Positions 24,401-39,400 of a stretch of 64,000 nt of DNA are shown piece after piece. This DNA is from Hymenolepis diminuta. Lineage: Eukaryota > Platyhelminthes > Cestoda > Cyclophyllidea > Hymenolepididae. The position numbers and the translations under genes are program-made. The stretch spans positions 1,405,657-1,469,656 of the forward strand of contig CAADRB010000017.1 in the NCBI GenBank assembly GCA_900708905.1. The letters run 5' to 3'. The notes below the pieces were generated by a model. It did not search any database, had not been told where the DNA came from, and saw only the letters and a program-made list of their open reading frames with translations. Each line of letters begins with the position of its first letter. The first letter of the stretch is position 1.

Positions 24401-27400
24401 GACCTTATTCCTGTGGATTATTACGTGTGGGTTGGGCTGTGGTTGAAAAGGAAGTTAATAAGCATCCTCATAACACCAACTCCTCTGTGATGAAGGCAAT
24501 AGCCCGAGCAATGGGGAACATCAATAAAGTCCGAAAGCTTACAGTCGCTTTCGGACTCGATTTGAGTGGGTGATAGAAGCCGAAGGAGAATATATAGAGT
24601 AAAACCTAGGCTAATGGGTATTATGTTTATTTGTTTTGTTATAAGAAATTGTAAGTCTCAATCATTAACAATTTCATTTTCTGTTTTTCTGAAAGTGAAG
24701 TTGTCTTCTGATGCCTTAAGCATCCTGTATATCGGTATCCAATTACCTGGGACAAATTTTTAAATATGAAAGTTGAAGAACACAAAGTAAAATGTTAATA
24801 TCATCAAGGAAGAAATATTTGATAATTTGTATGCTTTCATTTTCCTCTTAAAAGTCGGGAAATTCATTGTTCGAGAACGAATGTAATGGGGTATCATTAC
24901 AAAAGCAATGTTTAGATGAATACAAAGACCGTCCAGAACTATCATACAAAACTCAAGATTCTTCAAAGCCGTTTCGAGTGGTTTATCGAATTGCCTTTGC
25001 ACAATTTGAATGTCTAAAAAATGCTTATTTCTATTGCGTTTCTTTTTGTAAAAGAAATCAACCTACATTGAAATTATAGGATTCCATTATGCCTTAGGAA
25101 TTCCACATATCACTGAATAATCAAGATTCTTATGATGATAATTATGTTATTTTGTCTATAAAATGTTCGTCCTTTATCTGAGTGTTTGGATGGTTATTGA
25201 AATTAAAGGAAGTCTTTATCAAACATTATTGTACAACCTAGGCCTCATTTTCTCTAATTTCAGCAACTCGAAAAACTTCCTCCCGATTGATTGCTAGTGT
25301 CCTGCTACAGGAGTCTTTCCATCGCCGTGTGTTTGCACGAAACTTTGTTGCCGTAAGTCACCACTACATACCTCCACACATAAATTCCTTTTAAATGAAA
25401 CACCTTAAAATTATAACACCTTATCCTCTCTGCTTTGTAGTTCTATGAGGAGATCTTGCAAGGCTACATCTATGATGACCACTTGCAGGCGGATTCGCTC
25501 CTCTTCCTGTCTTGCCAATTTCTGACTGTTACCAGTTTGGTATGTTACGCTTTGATTCGTCTTTTCGAGTGTGAGGCTTTTCTCTTTTGCTATCATCATC
25601 CACTTTTATTGTTAACTTATACCACTCGTTCCTCGGTTAATTTATCATTAATGAGGGTAAGTGGAAATACCTAGGTAGAGAGTCGTCACTACAGTATCAC
25701 TAGTTACCCTATTGGAATAAAGCAGAAGACTAGTTGCCTCATTAAGACAGTACAACTGATTACATAACTTTGTATATGTGGAATTGATTGACTGCAATGC
25801 GGCAGTGACACGACGTTATTCTCAGGCATGAGTATGATTGAACAGTAATCGAAGAACCGAGTAAGTCTTCACAGAACATTACGAATGCCGCTCAGTGCAC
25901 GGAATAAATTCAATTATGTTTTGTATAAGTACTCATTTAGTAAGGCAACTTTCATGATCTCTTCAAGCTCATTCGGTTCACTTCAAGCTTTTCCTCAGTT
26001 TAAAATTATTTCAAATTGTATCAGTATTAATTCCCAAACTTATAAGAAAATAATTTAAGCATTTATTTTTGGAGCAAAGGCAAACATTTGAGCGACTTGT
26101 TAAGTGGAAATCACCTAGTTGTCTCCGTGTATATTTATACTGTCCAGTTCGCCTGATCATTTCTTTAACATATCAAGTAATATCTTATTAGTAACGGTTA
26201 TAGGGGAGAGAAAACATGGGTACTTTGGTTAACGAGATTGTTTTATGGAAGCGTAACATCTTCACTTGTACAATTACTTAGCGGAAGAATGCATAATTTG
26301 TATCTACTGAAATCATACTTCGGAAGTAGAGGTGCAACACTGGTGAAAATGATGTAATAACGATTGTTTTACCTAGTTTAGATCATTGCAGATTTGAGTG
26401 TTGTATCAGGTTTTAATTGAATATACATCAAAGGTCTATATTGTCTTTTAATACAGTCAAAGTGCATGTTACGCGATTCATTCACATCTATTTTTATACT
26501 AGGGGTTTATCATGATCTTTAAGGAAATTTGGGCTTTTTAGATATTTTTTCTTATCTTGGTTTTGCAGTTTTCCCATGGGCTCTATTGAAATCTATAATG
26601 CAGTAAAAATATGGTGAGCGCACCTTCATTGAAACAATGTCAGATGGAAAATAATAGATGGATTGGTTGTTATTGACCACGGTAAGGCAAGAAGTGAACA
26701 GTTTTAACTCATGAGAAAGCTTCTAAATACGGTGAACGATGAAATAATCCAAGTAGGGGTGAATGAGAAGGAATCGATTAGAAAATTATACACAAACGTT
26801 CACAGAATAGAAGGTAATACTTTTGCATCCTCAACGAGAATTTCCGGTGCCCAATTTTCGGTGGCATTCAAGAGTGGTTGAGGGGCCGCATACTAGATGT
26901 CATGTTCGTCGTTGAGCTAGGTAGTGACGAAGTAAAAATCTCGAATCACGTGGGTCAAATCTCCCCAAATTATATTCTTAGAGCAATACTTCCTCCAATA
27001 GTATAGGTTATTCTATCTTTATTAATAAGTGCACATATTGTCATGCGACAAAGTTGCTTTAATGTGTTTCAAAGAAGTACACACATCTGAGAGTGAATCA
27101 CCCCTACATGACTGGAGTTAGTCAAATAACTTGAAATTTTCGAATATAATTGAATTCCAGTTTGTACACAATCCAATCGGTAGTCTCCAGGACTTTCTCA
27201 CCCACATTTTTTGATGTGTTGTTGTCGTCAAGGCTGAGATCTATTAATGGAGTATATATGTGCAAACTGACGTCTGTTTCTTTTTTAAAAATTCAATCAG
27301 TTAATGCTCTTTGCCTTTTCCCCTCAATTTACAGTCTCGTTGTCTTCTGACCGAGTGTGATGTCCTGACGCGTATGTTCAGACGCGTGGTAATAGCAATG

Positions 27401-30400
27401 CTAGCAAGTTCCAGCCTCCTTCCCAGCATCTATGAATGCAATGACAACAACAGGACCATAACGGCCCAATTCTCTAATGACTCCTTTCCCGCTCCCGTGA
27501 CACGATCTTCACCCGTGGTGAACCTCTTGCAATCCCTCAAAGCGGGCAATTCCCGAGCCTGGGCAGCTATGCAAGCCTTGCTCAGCAACGAAGCATCACG
27601 TGAGGATATGATGTGTTTAAATTGGCGCAACCCTCCACATGATGACAATCCCAATTTTCATCCTTTTGAGAGACTCCTCTCAAGCGTTTGTCATGATATG
27701 GGCTATGTGCTCACAAGTCTGCTCAATGTACGACCTATTCCTGGGTGGTGGGATGAAAAGGCTAGGCAAAACTTTATGAACTACTTCAAGGAGCTACTGA
27801 GATATTTTTGCTTCTCTCAAGTACGTATTCATTCTCTATTCCTTTGTTCTTTATAACTCTATTAGTACCATCACCTATAGCAAAGTACTCACAATTAAAA
27901 TTATAGAGAAGTTAGGAAATAGTTCAAATAATATAGGAAAAGTAAGACATTTAAAAGGTTTTCTATCTTTTGTTATACTGTGACCTTCAAACAACTTCCT
28001 GGTTCGGTATCTATATTTATTTACATGGCACTTTGCACTCGAGACAACGTTTGCAGCTTTCTTAGTCATCTCAGTAGTGAATCTCAGTACTAGTACTGCC
28101 TAAGATCAAGAAGTTCAGGGGTAAACTCCTTGGGCCTGTCTCTTCTGATGATCTGACGACTCCTAATTGATACTAATTCATATCTATTTATGCATAACTA
28201 GGAATATTTATTTAATACTCGCGTTATTATCCCTCTTATCTCCATTTTTTCAATGGCGATATTCTGTCTAAGATTTTCATCCCTCTATTTTTGATGATAG
28301 GCATTGTTTCTCTACTTCCATCCGGAAATCCCATAGGAGGAAAGTGTTTTCCAATAATCATTTTTGTCATATTGAAGCCTTCTGGCATTATCCCATGGTC
28401 GCTGCAGTTGATCATTTCAGTCGATGGAAGTACACTGAGTGACGGGTGTTGAGTTTTTTACCTCTACCGTAGTGGTCACGTACTACGGCCGAAAATCTTG
28501 GATTTCCTTTAGCTGATATAGCTATCAAACCGTGTACAGATAACGTGTTTTACAATAATCTAGCAGGAAATCCATCCAAGCATCAGCATTTACGTCTCAT
28601 ATTTTAAATTCAAGAGGCTGGATTTTATAACTTTCTCCTTTGTAGTTTATGGGCAAGACTAACAGTCCGTTTGTTGTCTGAAAGACTACGAGACGTGTAG
28701 GTAAAAGTAGAACCATGCCCTATGGGATTCACAAATTTAAGCCTCATAGTTTATTTCGCACAACGGGCATTTCTGAATAAAAAGTACAGTGTTTAACAAA
28801 TCTTCTGCACAGAATATTTTGTTTTGTTCATTTTTAAAGGATATGAATTGCCTGTACCGTGCAACTGTCAGTCATGTGGAGATTGAAAGCGAATGGTTCA
28901 GCACTTTCCAAGTTTTGGCAAGTATTCACAAGTGCCTCGAACGCACTATCCAAGTGGCCAGTTCGGACAAGAAACTCCTTCTGCAGTGTATTGAGGCTGC
29001 TAAAAACGTAAGATATGCACTTCCACTAACTTAAACCGTGCTTCTCTAGATGTATGAACGTCGTGTCGGCATAATTGACAAGTGTTTCCTTGTGAAAGAG
29101 TACACTGGCTATCTGGAATACGGGGAAATACCCTATAACGAACTTCAAGTCCAATGTATTGGAGCTACGTCGGTTGTCTGTGACTATGACATCATGTCGA
29201 TGCGTTACAGTCCAATGCAACCGTTGCCGCGTCTACTAGCTGCTCTCTATGGTCATGCTCTTGAAATGGGCATCTCGCCTACCAGGCTTGGTCTTATCGA
29301 CAAGGTTTGCGCTTCCCTCCTTCCTTCACCCCCTAATTATGAACTTCTCTAATGCTCTGTTTTCTGTTCTCTTTCAGGATTATATGAATCTCCTTATTGA
29401 AAGACCCCTACAGAATGTAGCATTCGTAGCCCAAGCAGCTGCAAACTTCTGGGTACGGAATGGTCAAACTGTAAGGAATATTGTAAGCTCTGCTGCCCCT
29501 GACTCTATTTCTCTTCTCCCGAATGCTATGTTTTATACTCTCCCTCTCCCCACTTTAGATTTATAATATTCACAGACGCTATCGCACTGATCTTGTCGAT
29601 AGAGATTATCAGCTCCTTCAACAGGCTGCAGCTATCCTTCCTCCAGATGAATATCTTGTTCGACTCTGTCACAAGCTGAATCTTGTTCCACTTATGAAGT
29701 AAGTGTGACTTCTTATTTTTCGGTTATAATCAGACGTCGTTTCATGTGGTATCATGTATGTGTTAATTATTATAAAGCTCTGGGCCGAGCTCTTCACGTC
29801 GGTAAGTTGATAACGGGCTATGAGATCTTGTGGGGAGCTTAAAAAATGAGAAAAAAAACAAGTGTATCAACTCGCTTTTTGTTTGTCTTAAGCTGGGATC
29901 TTCTCGACTCATCAATGTCAATCCGAGTGCACTTTATTGAAGCCTTTCTTCGCCTCCTTCTCTACATCCTAACTCATCGTACAACTGATGGCGTGGCGTA
30001 CTACGACCCGGGTGTTTACAATGCCCTTCCACAAAACCCCAACCTCTTCCCAGACGCTAAACTGGGAGTCATTGATGAGGCACTGGAAGTGCATTATGGT
30101 CAACTTGTGGATGATGTTATTCACACCCTCTGCATAAAGTCAATGACACATTCAAAGCTCACAGCTTCCTTGGCCTCTCAGATTCCTGGATGTCTTCTAC
30201 GAAAAGCACCACCATATCCCCCACCATCTCCTCCGGTACCTGGAAGCTCTGTAGCCATTTCTGGAAATGCCCCACCGATCACTTCTTCTTGGAAGGAACG
30301 TGTTGAAGGGCCATTGATTAAAATCCTCGGTGAAGTTGCCACCACTTCAAAGACCGGAAATCAGAAGCTGTTCAGCATTAAACCGGAAATCGCTGCTACG

Positions 30401-33400
30401 AGGTTTAATCGGTTCTACTTTAAATATCAACCTTCTGAGAGAACAGCGGTAAGATCTTGATGGGTTTTTTAAAAAGTTCCTTCCATTTCGACAACCTTAA
30501 TGATTTAAAAAGGTCTTGATTATGGAATTTCATATTGGTATTGCAAGTTAAGATGAAAGGATACACAGTCTATAAGATGTATATTTAAGTTTGAAAATGG
30601 ACCAAGAACCATAAAGAAAGTGACCATCTTGCCGTAATTGCCATCCTCTGACTGCGTATCTCTCCGTGTGGTGGCCGCGCCCATATTACCTATATTCTGG
30701 CTCGCAGTCTACTTCAAATACTTCAGTAGTAACGTGCTCGTGGCTTAAAAATGTCAGACGTGCGCAATTGTAATACTATTGATATTCAATAGAGAACTAT
30801 TCTCTTCTCATTAACGGGCTTAGACTGCAATGTAAACTTACGGAAATCGTGTTTCTGTTAGTTTAGATCGTATTTGGGGACTATTTGGGTATTTTCCCAA
30901 ATCGAAATCAAATTCAGCGGAAGTAAAATATTTCGAGATTTTTCCCAATTGAGAAACTCGTATTCACCTATCTAAGGGAGAAAAAGTGTCGCTCCTTCAA
31001 TTTTCTGTAAATTTCGCCGCAAGCCAAGAGAAAAGAAGATAGAGAATAGGGATTTATATTTGCATAGGGGGAGCACAAGAGAGATATCTGTCTCTCGGAG
31101 TTGGCAAGCTGAAAAACAATTTAAATAGGTAGTTAACAATGAGCATTCCACTGTTGATTTTCACACTTGCAGTTGGTCATTCCATTCGGCACTGATTCTC
31201 TTCATTTGCTTTTCTTTTGTCAGGCTCAAGAGAACATCCTAAATGTGCTGAAGATCTGGTCCCAAAAACCTCCTGACTCAGAGGGCAGGCATTGTCAACG
31301 TTTACCAATTCCCCCGCCGTTGCCACGGCCACGTCGTCGTTTCCACTCTGCAATGAGCGGTATTCTCCAGGTCATGCGTTGCAAGACTTTTGTTCGTATC
31401 ATCAGGCAACTTCTCTGCGTGGCGTTGACCAGTAAACAGCCATCAGAGCAACCCTGGACGGAATTGCTCACTGAACTTACCCTGCATCTTATCGCTATTG
31501 CGCTGTATGAGGATGCTGTTGAATTCAAGTGAGTATTGTGAGCCTATTGGATGAGACAACGGGAGGTTACTAAGTGTATAGCGACATTAGTTTATCATTT
31601 CCTATTGCAAACTAGGATGTCCTCAGTATTAGGCTTCTTAGTCCCCATTCCGCCTTCTGTTGCCCTTTTTTGACTTAGGTGTATCAACCTGAAATCTCTT
31701 AAAGAATAGTGCACTTACTCTATTTTTCTATTTCCCTTGTTTATCTTGGGCTTCATTTAAAACATACTGTGTGATCTCACATATAACTTAATCTTACTTA
31801 TGTTGTTTTACTGCCCCAAATTTATGTAATAATCATTTTGTCCAAAAGGGTAGTGTCCTTGAAATAGGTGTTCTGCTACTTCTCCATTGATCAGTATCAG
31901 CCAATGTCAATTATGTGATCTCTAACTTTGTAGACATGCATGTTAACTACTGCAATACCAGCTACTGAGTGGAAGCCCGTGGTCGATAGGGCCACTCCAG
32001 AGAGTGGATTAACTATCAAATACAATGCCAGAGGGGGAGTTCGGGTGTTTATTCAGTAAATATAATGGGAAAACTGCATTCCATGTATTTGATACATATA
32101 ATGTTAGAAGAAAATTCAGCTTTAAGGGAGAAAGGAAAATTTGAGAAATCTGAGCCCCAGAATCGGTTAATAAGTGTGATCAGATTTGGCTTTTTGTCGT
32201 CTTCAAGTGGAAAATTCGGATGATTTCGTGCAATTTCACTGCCATCCACTTTATAATACCTATCTACTGGTCAAAGAAGTTTACTTGTCGGCAAATCATC
32301 TTTGAGTTCTTGGTGGTCGATCTGTCAGTACCTTTTTATCTCATTTTCGTTTGCATACGTTTGCATTACTGTCTCTCTCACTTGATATTCAATTTTGCGA
32401 GAAATATAATTCTTTTTTAGGCCTCAGCATCCAAATTTTGTGATATTTTCATCTGTTTTGCATCTGCTTGTTGTTGCTTTAATCAACTGTGTACGCATTT
32501 AAAGACATCCGACTTCGGTAGATGGATGAAATACGATAAACTATTGGCCCAACCAAATTTAACCAGTAAGATTATACAGTTAGGTCGTTGTCAAAGAATA
32601 GCTTATATTGGTAAATTTATCAGGGACCTACCACGAGATTCCTTAATCTAAACTTAAAACTGATTCGTCCGTTGTGCATAAGTAGGGCGGTGTTTAACGT
32701 TCATGTCTACTAAAAAGATAAATTCCGCATGTCTTACTTTTTTGCAGCAACACTAAGCTTAAATAAAATCAAAATTCACCTCAGCATTCGGCATTTCATC
32801 GAATTCTCAAAGAAACTCTTAATGAGCAATAATATTTGTGCACCATTTATTCTTTTTCATTTTAAGATATGATAGGTAATGCCTTACACAATGTTGTGGC
32901 TTTTCATTTAGGTGTGTAGTTTTTTAAAACAATTCTTGAAAATATCCGAAAGGGAGTGTAATTCGTATGGTCGCAATCAGTGTAACTGTCCAAACTCGTT
33001 GAGAGAGGTATTAACAAATATTCAACCTGGATAGAAGGAGGATTTCTTGGAACCACTCATTTGAGAAATTTATATTCTGCAGTCATTCTTGTTGAACAGA
33101 ATTAACCAGTGTGGTTGGTCATCTCCATCACTGAATTAACGTCCTTAAGCATTGATATAGTGACTTCTGACTTTGTCATTGGGCCACCGATCCAGTGTAA
33201 TATTTTTTAAATTGTATTGGACGGTAAATTAATAATATAGCAATACCTTACAGTTATTTTCCACACTTATCTTAGGCAGAAAAAGATCATTATGGTGTCG
33301 TTCTAACCAGGGATCTTATCCAGTCAGTACGTAGTGATTTTATGATTGTTGATATAACGAAGTACGTAAGAATTCCATTCTACTATTTATTTTGGATCGA

Positions 33401-36400
33401 AGGGTGATATTGCTAAGCATTTTAGATAAAATCCCTTCCCTTAGATCTTCATTTTCTCAGTACGATTTGTGCGCAGTGTACTTCCAATAATTGGGTCTAA
33501 ACGCCGATTGGAATAATACCGATGGCTTATTTTTGGTAAAGAAGAAATAACTGGAATTATTTTTATGGAAACTGTTGAAATGTTGTTAAGGTGCTAGATA
33601 TTTTGTATTTTCACCATATCTGTTTTGATACTGAAAGATTTCATTGAATATGTATGTATTTATCAGAGCTTAGCACCTGTCGGGACACAATTTCTGTGCC
33701 CTAATGATGTCCTCAGTGTTAAGCTATAAACCGTAAATCCTAGAATGGCTGAATCTCCACCTTAGAATTGTAATAGGAAATAATATTGCCTCATATCACG
33801 ATCGTCATTAGGTCACGAGGTCAATGCTTATTGGCTTTCGCCGCACTGTTTAAGTTCGGTTAATAATGGCGTAGGTGGATTCCAAATTCTTGGTAGCGCT
33901 TTTAAGAACTAGTTTACTTTATTAGTTCGATCCACATATTTATCGTTCTCCTCCTTCCTCTTCTTCTTGGTCAGTGTCTCCAATGATTGCATTATGTTGA
34001 CCTGATGCTTACTTTGTTAACCCAATGAGAGAAAAAAGAGGCTTATTTCTTTTTAATGAATTATTATTTTTTTTGAGAACGGCTTATTTATTAGCTCTCG
34101 GCCCTGGTCTTTCACTTTCAAACCCAATTCTTAATTGTAAAGGGCCATATGCATAGGGCGGCGGAGGCACAGCAGTACCTATTCCTCTTAGAGGGGATGA
34201 TTATTGTTAGCTACTTTTCCCTTTATTTTACTATCTTATTTGTTAATGCCCAGGATATTATTTTTATTTGTTGGTTTTTTTAATTTATAGAGAGACTGGA
34301 AGACGACCTTTCATGGAAGTTGTTGCATCAGTCCCTCTCACAGAGAGCAGTGAAGAGCTTAAAAACCTTGCTGCGTCCAAGTTCTGGCGTCAGACACCTC
34401 CAAGTGTCGAGCAAATAAACACTAATTTATTTGCAAACGAAGAGTTGGTTTCCGCTTTTGATCTTTCTTTCCTTTCGTCTTGTCAGTAAATCATCTCAGT
34501 TGTTGCTTTCATTCTTTTGCAGCGCCAACTGCATTCTCTCCAAGTTGGTCGCATTGCAAGCATTCGAACGCGACCCCAAAGTTGCGGAATTGATCAAGTA
34601 GGTCCACAGATTGATTTGATTTTTGAAAGATCTCGAGAAAGGGTTCACTTCATTTGTTTATGAATCATTGGTTTCTTTCTTTTAGATGGACTGTAGACTT
34701 GTGGAATGAAGTGGCTGCCAAACCCAAATCTGGGGCGATACAAATGGAAGTTGACACATCGGTATTCTGCTCATTTTGATTTAAGTAGTTAACGTCTTCA
34801 AACATTAGGAAAGGTAATGGAGACTTGGTTAAGAGGCCTAGTTGGCAGGTGTTATCCATGATCATCATACCAATGGTCGAGCTACATCCCATATAGGCCC
34901 AGAAAATGTGATAGAAAATCAGTTCGTGTAATTGTTTTAATCGTACTCGTGACAGAAATGTTTTAAAGCAATGGATCGTTGGGATCACAGGGCTAACTTA
35001 TCATGTGTTTATCTGAAGTTCATTTATAAGTGTTCTAGCTGATGAGTAATATTACCAATTGTTGCTCAAAAGAATCGTATGGACAAAAGCCCATTCCCCG
35101 GGCCGCTTAAATACTAGTCCAATTTAATTTAGTTGAGAAAAGACAGACTGAATGCGTCTATTGTGAACTGTGTTTCGAGGATATATTTACTCTGATTCAA
35201 GCATCTAAGGCAGAACGTTAAAGGCTGATGTTATGCAGATCGTTGTAATTATGATGATTAACATTCCAGATTTTACTTCTGAAAAGATAGTTAATTTGAC
35301 ATTTCTATCTCAGCAATAACCAACGAGTGCTATCTATCAGTATTTTACCAATTTTTGTTTGTATGCCTCTAGGTATCAACCCCAATTTCAAACGACGAAG
35401 AAAAACAGGCGAGAAAGAGACGTCGCCACGAAAATATAATGGCTAAAATGGCTCAAATGCAACGTCGCTTTATTGAGACTCACTTCCAAGACATCGCTGC
35501 GGCTAATGAAGCCGAACAACCAATGGTGATGGAATTTTTATTTTTGAAATTTCATATCTACTTTTAAATTTTCAGTAACACTTTTTTGGTAACAGGACAC
35601 TTCGGAATCAACAGCACAGCCAACAAGCAATCTACTAGCTCTTAAAAGTCCAATCACTGATTCAGTACCGATCACTTTTAGTCCATTGCTGCCCAATCAA
35701 GTTGAGTTGCGCATTTCTCAGCTGTTGAATGGAGAACGGTCGACCATAACCTGTAATATGTGTCTTGTAAGTTTAGATGGAAATATTTTTCTAAAGTCCT
35801 TCATTAATCGAAATAACTGTTTTACTTTTGATTATTTTTAGGAAGAATTCCCAATGTCAGAAGCTAGTAACATCATTGGAAACGCCAGTGCAAATCGCTC
35901 CAATGTCCTCTCGATCACACCTCCTCATGGACAAGTTATGGACTTCATTCACGGAAAAAATTGCTCCGATTGTGTAAGTGTACACTCTCATATCCATATA
36001 TATTACTTGATCAACTGTTAAGTCATCAGCATTGGAGATTTAAAAGTTGGGGAAACCCTCAGAATTTACATTTCGCTCTTGATCGCCTTTATTTTTTTCC
36101 TTAGCTGCTATCCTGGGAAATAACATTCTTTTTTTCTACTATTTCTATGAAATAAATAATTTTAGGTTTCTACATCGTTGCTTAAATACATCATTTTCAG
36201 TTCTTGCCATATTTAACAATCTGATAGCTCTGAGGGCTTAGTTTTCACAATTGTTTAATCGCTAATCCTTCGGAAGAACTAAATGCATTGGGCTTTGAGG
36301 CATCCGAAGTCGAAGGATTATTATCCATTGATTAATTGGTTAAATTTGAATTTCCGCAATGCTTCACAACTTTACTTTTGCTTCACGATATCCTCTGACA

Positions 36401-39400
36401 AATAATTCTATTACCTTGAGAGCTCGAATAGTCTTGTTTAAACTGGATTAAGGCTTGTGTAAGAAAGAACCAAGAGAGATTGTGGAACTGAAACCGTATT
36501 GCAGTATTGATTAATAATAGGGGGAATGACAAATGAGTTTTTAATTCATTCTCGATAGGTTGCATTTGAATAGAACTGTAAGCATTATAGCTGTAAATCT
36601 TAGCTTGTATCAGCTAAATAGTGCTATCACCCTATCTTTCGATATTCTCGTCTTTTTCCTGAATTAGAATTTCTTTGTGATATATGATATTGAAAAAACA
36701 GGTGGATTAAATCCTACATTTAACAAAAGTAATTCATATTTTCACCTTGAAAATTAACTTCTAAATGGTGTTAATTTCTCAATTATCTAGAAGAAAGGCC
36801 ATAATAACATGTTTATAATAAATCTTCACTTTTAAGTGAAAAACTATCATGTCTTACTTTTATCTCCCTTTCGTAAATGTAATATTTGGGACTACAACTC
36901 CCTGTCGAATCTTTTCTTAATGGGAGCAATAGCTCATGGTATTCTTCGATCAATTAGACTAAAATGAAACTGGGGACATGGAATCATCTAAACTCTTGGA
37001 TTTCTTCTTTTAAACACCATGTACAATTTTGAATTGAAAATATGGATGGTATAAGTAAGTAGACTGTTATAACGTAACAAACTAGTTGTCCCGGTAGTAA
37101 TCTCTCAGAGCCAACAATCTAGAAAACTTGATAATATAGCGATTTAACACGGAAGCCAATAACCCGTGGCAGAACACAAAACATGTTATTAGTAAACACC
37201 CGTGTTTTAACGAAGCTCCATCTCAACCGATATCGGCTTAAACAAATAGGTATAATGCCAAGTGTCTTTTATCAGTGGGTAAATAAAGAAAGAAATTACA
37301 TTTTTATTTATAGAAAAAATGTTGGGAGCGGGGGAAAATAACTCTCCTTTCTTCTAGCATCTCCCTTCGTAGGCAATTCACCCGTAAGTCTTCGAGGACG
37401 AATCGATCTGGAGACGAGAAGGTTTCCATTTTGTTCGAGCTGTACGTGATGGAACTGTAACCTGATCTATAACCTGAGATCTAGGTGGAAGAACATGAGT
37501 AAGATTAAACGTATGAAGTAATGAATACAAAGAAAGATAACGCTTATCAATAGTGGGTTCCGTCGGCCTTCGTCGGAGTTTTTGTTATGACGGCGGACCC
37601 ACGTATCCCTACCGACCTTAACATCATAAATTATGCTCCTATGTCAGTTTGCGATAATCATAGCTGTCCACTGGCGACCCGGTCGTTAATCAGGAGCATA
37701 AACTGGTGTGTTAACAGCAAAACCATTCTTCTGACTGTCCCTTCTCCTGTTCGGCAGAGTTTTCGACAGTATCGCTTCGTGCACCGTTCTCAACTTTCGA
37801 CTCATTAACATCTCGGCCCGCAATTTCTCTCCTAAAGCAGGATGCGGGGTTGATCTGTATCTCAGCAGGAAATTCCTTAGTACCCCTTTCATAGTCCCCT
37901 CTCTTTTCGCTTTTTGTAAGCTATCGATAAATCTTTCTCCCTGTCCATTTGACTGGGCGTGGTGAGGAGGGGCTCTGATTGGTCATCGTTCACAGAACTC
38001 TTTAAAATCGGCTGACATAAATTTTACCCCGTTGTCCATAACCAAGGTATTTGGTAATCCGTGTGTCGAGAAGAATCGATCCAGTGCTTCAGTTGTTGAG
38101 CTGCTAGGTTATTGCTACTACTTCTGACCATTTAGAATATGAATCAACAACAGCTAAATAGGTAACACCATCTACCGGACTCGCGAAATCGACGTGTAAC
38201 CTGGCCGACGGCGTTTTTGTTTGTGGCCATAGTACGTGATCTTGGCGAATGGGGTTCTTTACCGCTTGCTGGCATTTGCTGCACTGGCGCAAGAGATATT
38301 CGATATTTTGTTCATGCTCCGCCAGTAAGTGTATCCTCTGCCTATAGATTTCATCCGGCTTATTCCAATGCGGCTTGAATGAAATTGTCGTATGACCTTA
38401 TTTCTAAGGGCAGAAGTAACAATAACTTTAACCAAAACCATTAAACAAGAGTTAACTACCATAATGGAATCTCGCCTATAGTAAAGTTCGAGTAGGTCGC
38501 CTTTTGATGTGAACGAAGGTCATTTGGACTGGACAAAGTTTAACGCTTGCCGTGGACCGCATCTTTCTCCGTTTCCTTTCGTATGTCCTCTGTTGATACC
38601 GGTGTGTTTCGAATCAACTCCGCCAGTATGTTTTACACATCTCTTTCTACCGACACGAACACAACCACTGTTTCTTTGCTTTACGCATGCTGATTTTCGA
38701 TGAGGCAAGATAGATCATTGGCTTGGCCGAAATCCTCCGTTCTCTGATACTTGATTTCGTAGTCATAATCTATTAACATGAGTGCCCACCGCTGAGGATA
38801 ATTTGCAGAATGCACTGGAGCTCCTTTTCTCGTGCCAGATATTGACAACAATGGCTTGTGGTTCGTTAAGAGTGTAAATGTAAAAGGGTATATATATATA
38901 TATATATATACTACATATATCATGGTCAGTGCTTCCTTTTCGATTTGTCCGTAGTTCTTTAATGCCCGTGTGGGAGTATGGGAGATATGTATGATCGCTT
39001 TTTCAGAGCCATTTGGAAAAATGCGGGAGATGGATGCCTCAATTTTGTAACCGGACGCGTCAGCTCTGAGGACCAAAAGCAAAATTGGATCATAGTGAGT
39101 CAGCAGCCGCTCCAAATTTAACATCGAATTTAATTTTTTGAACGCCTCTTTAAATGCAGGTGATCATTCCCATGACGTATTTTTGTGCAGAAGTTAATTT
39201 AGGGAACTTTTATGTTCGTGTAAAGCAGGAAAGAATGAATTATAATAAGATATTAAATCAGGTAAAGAACGATGTGAACTTAAATTTTCCGGAGCGGGTA
39301 TCTTGGTAATATCACCAGTTTCATCGGGATTGGGACGGCGGCCAGTTGAATCAAAATTGGAACCAAGAAATTTAACGGAGGTTAGGGAGAACTGTCATTT

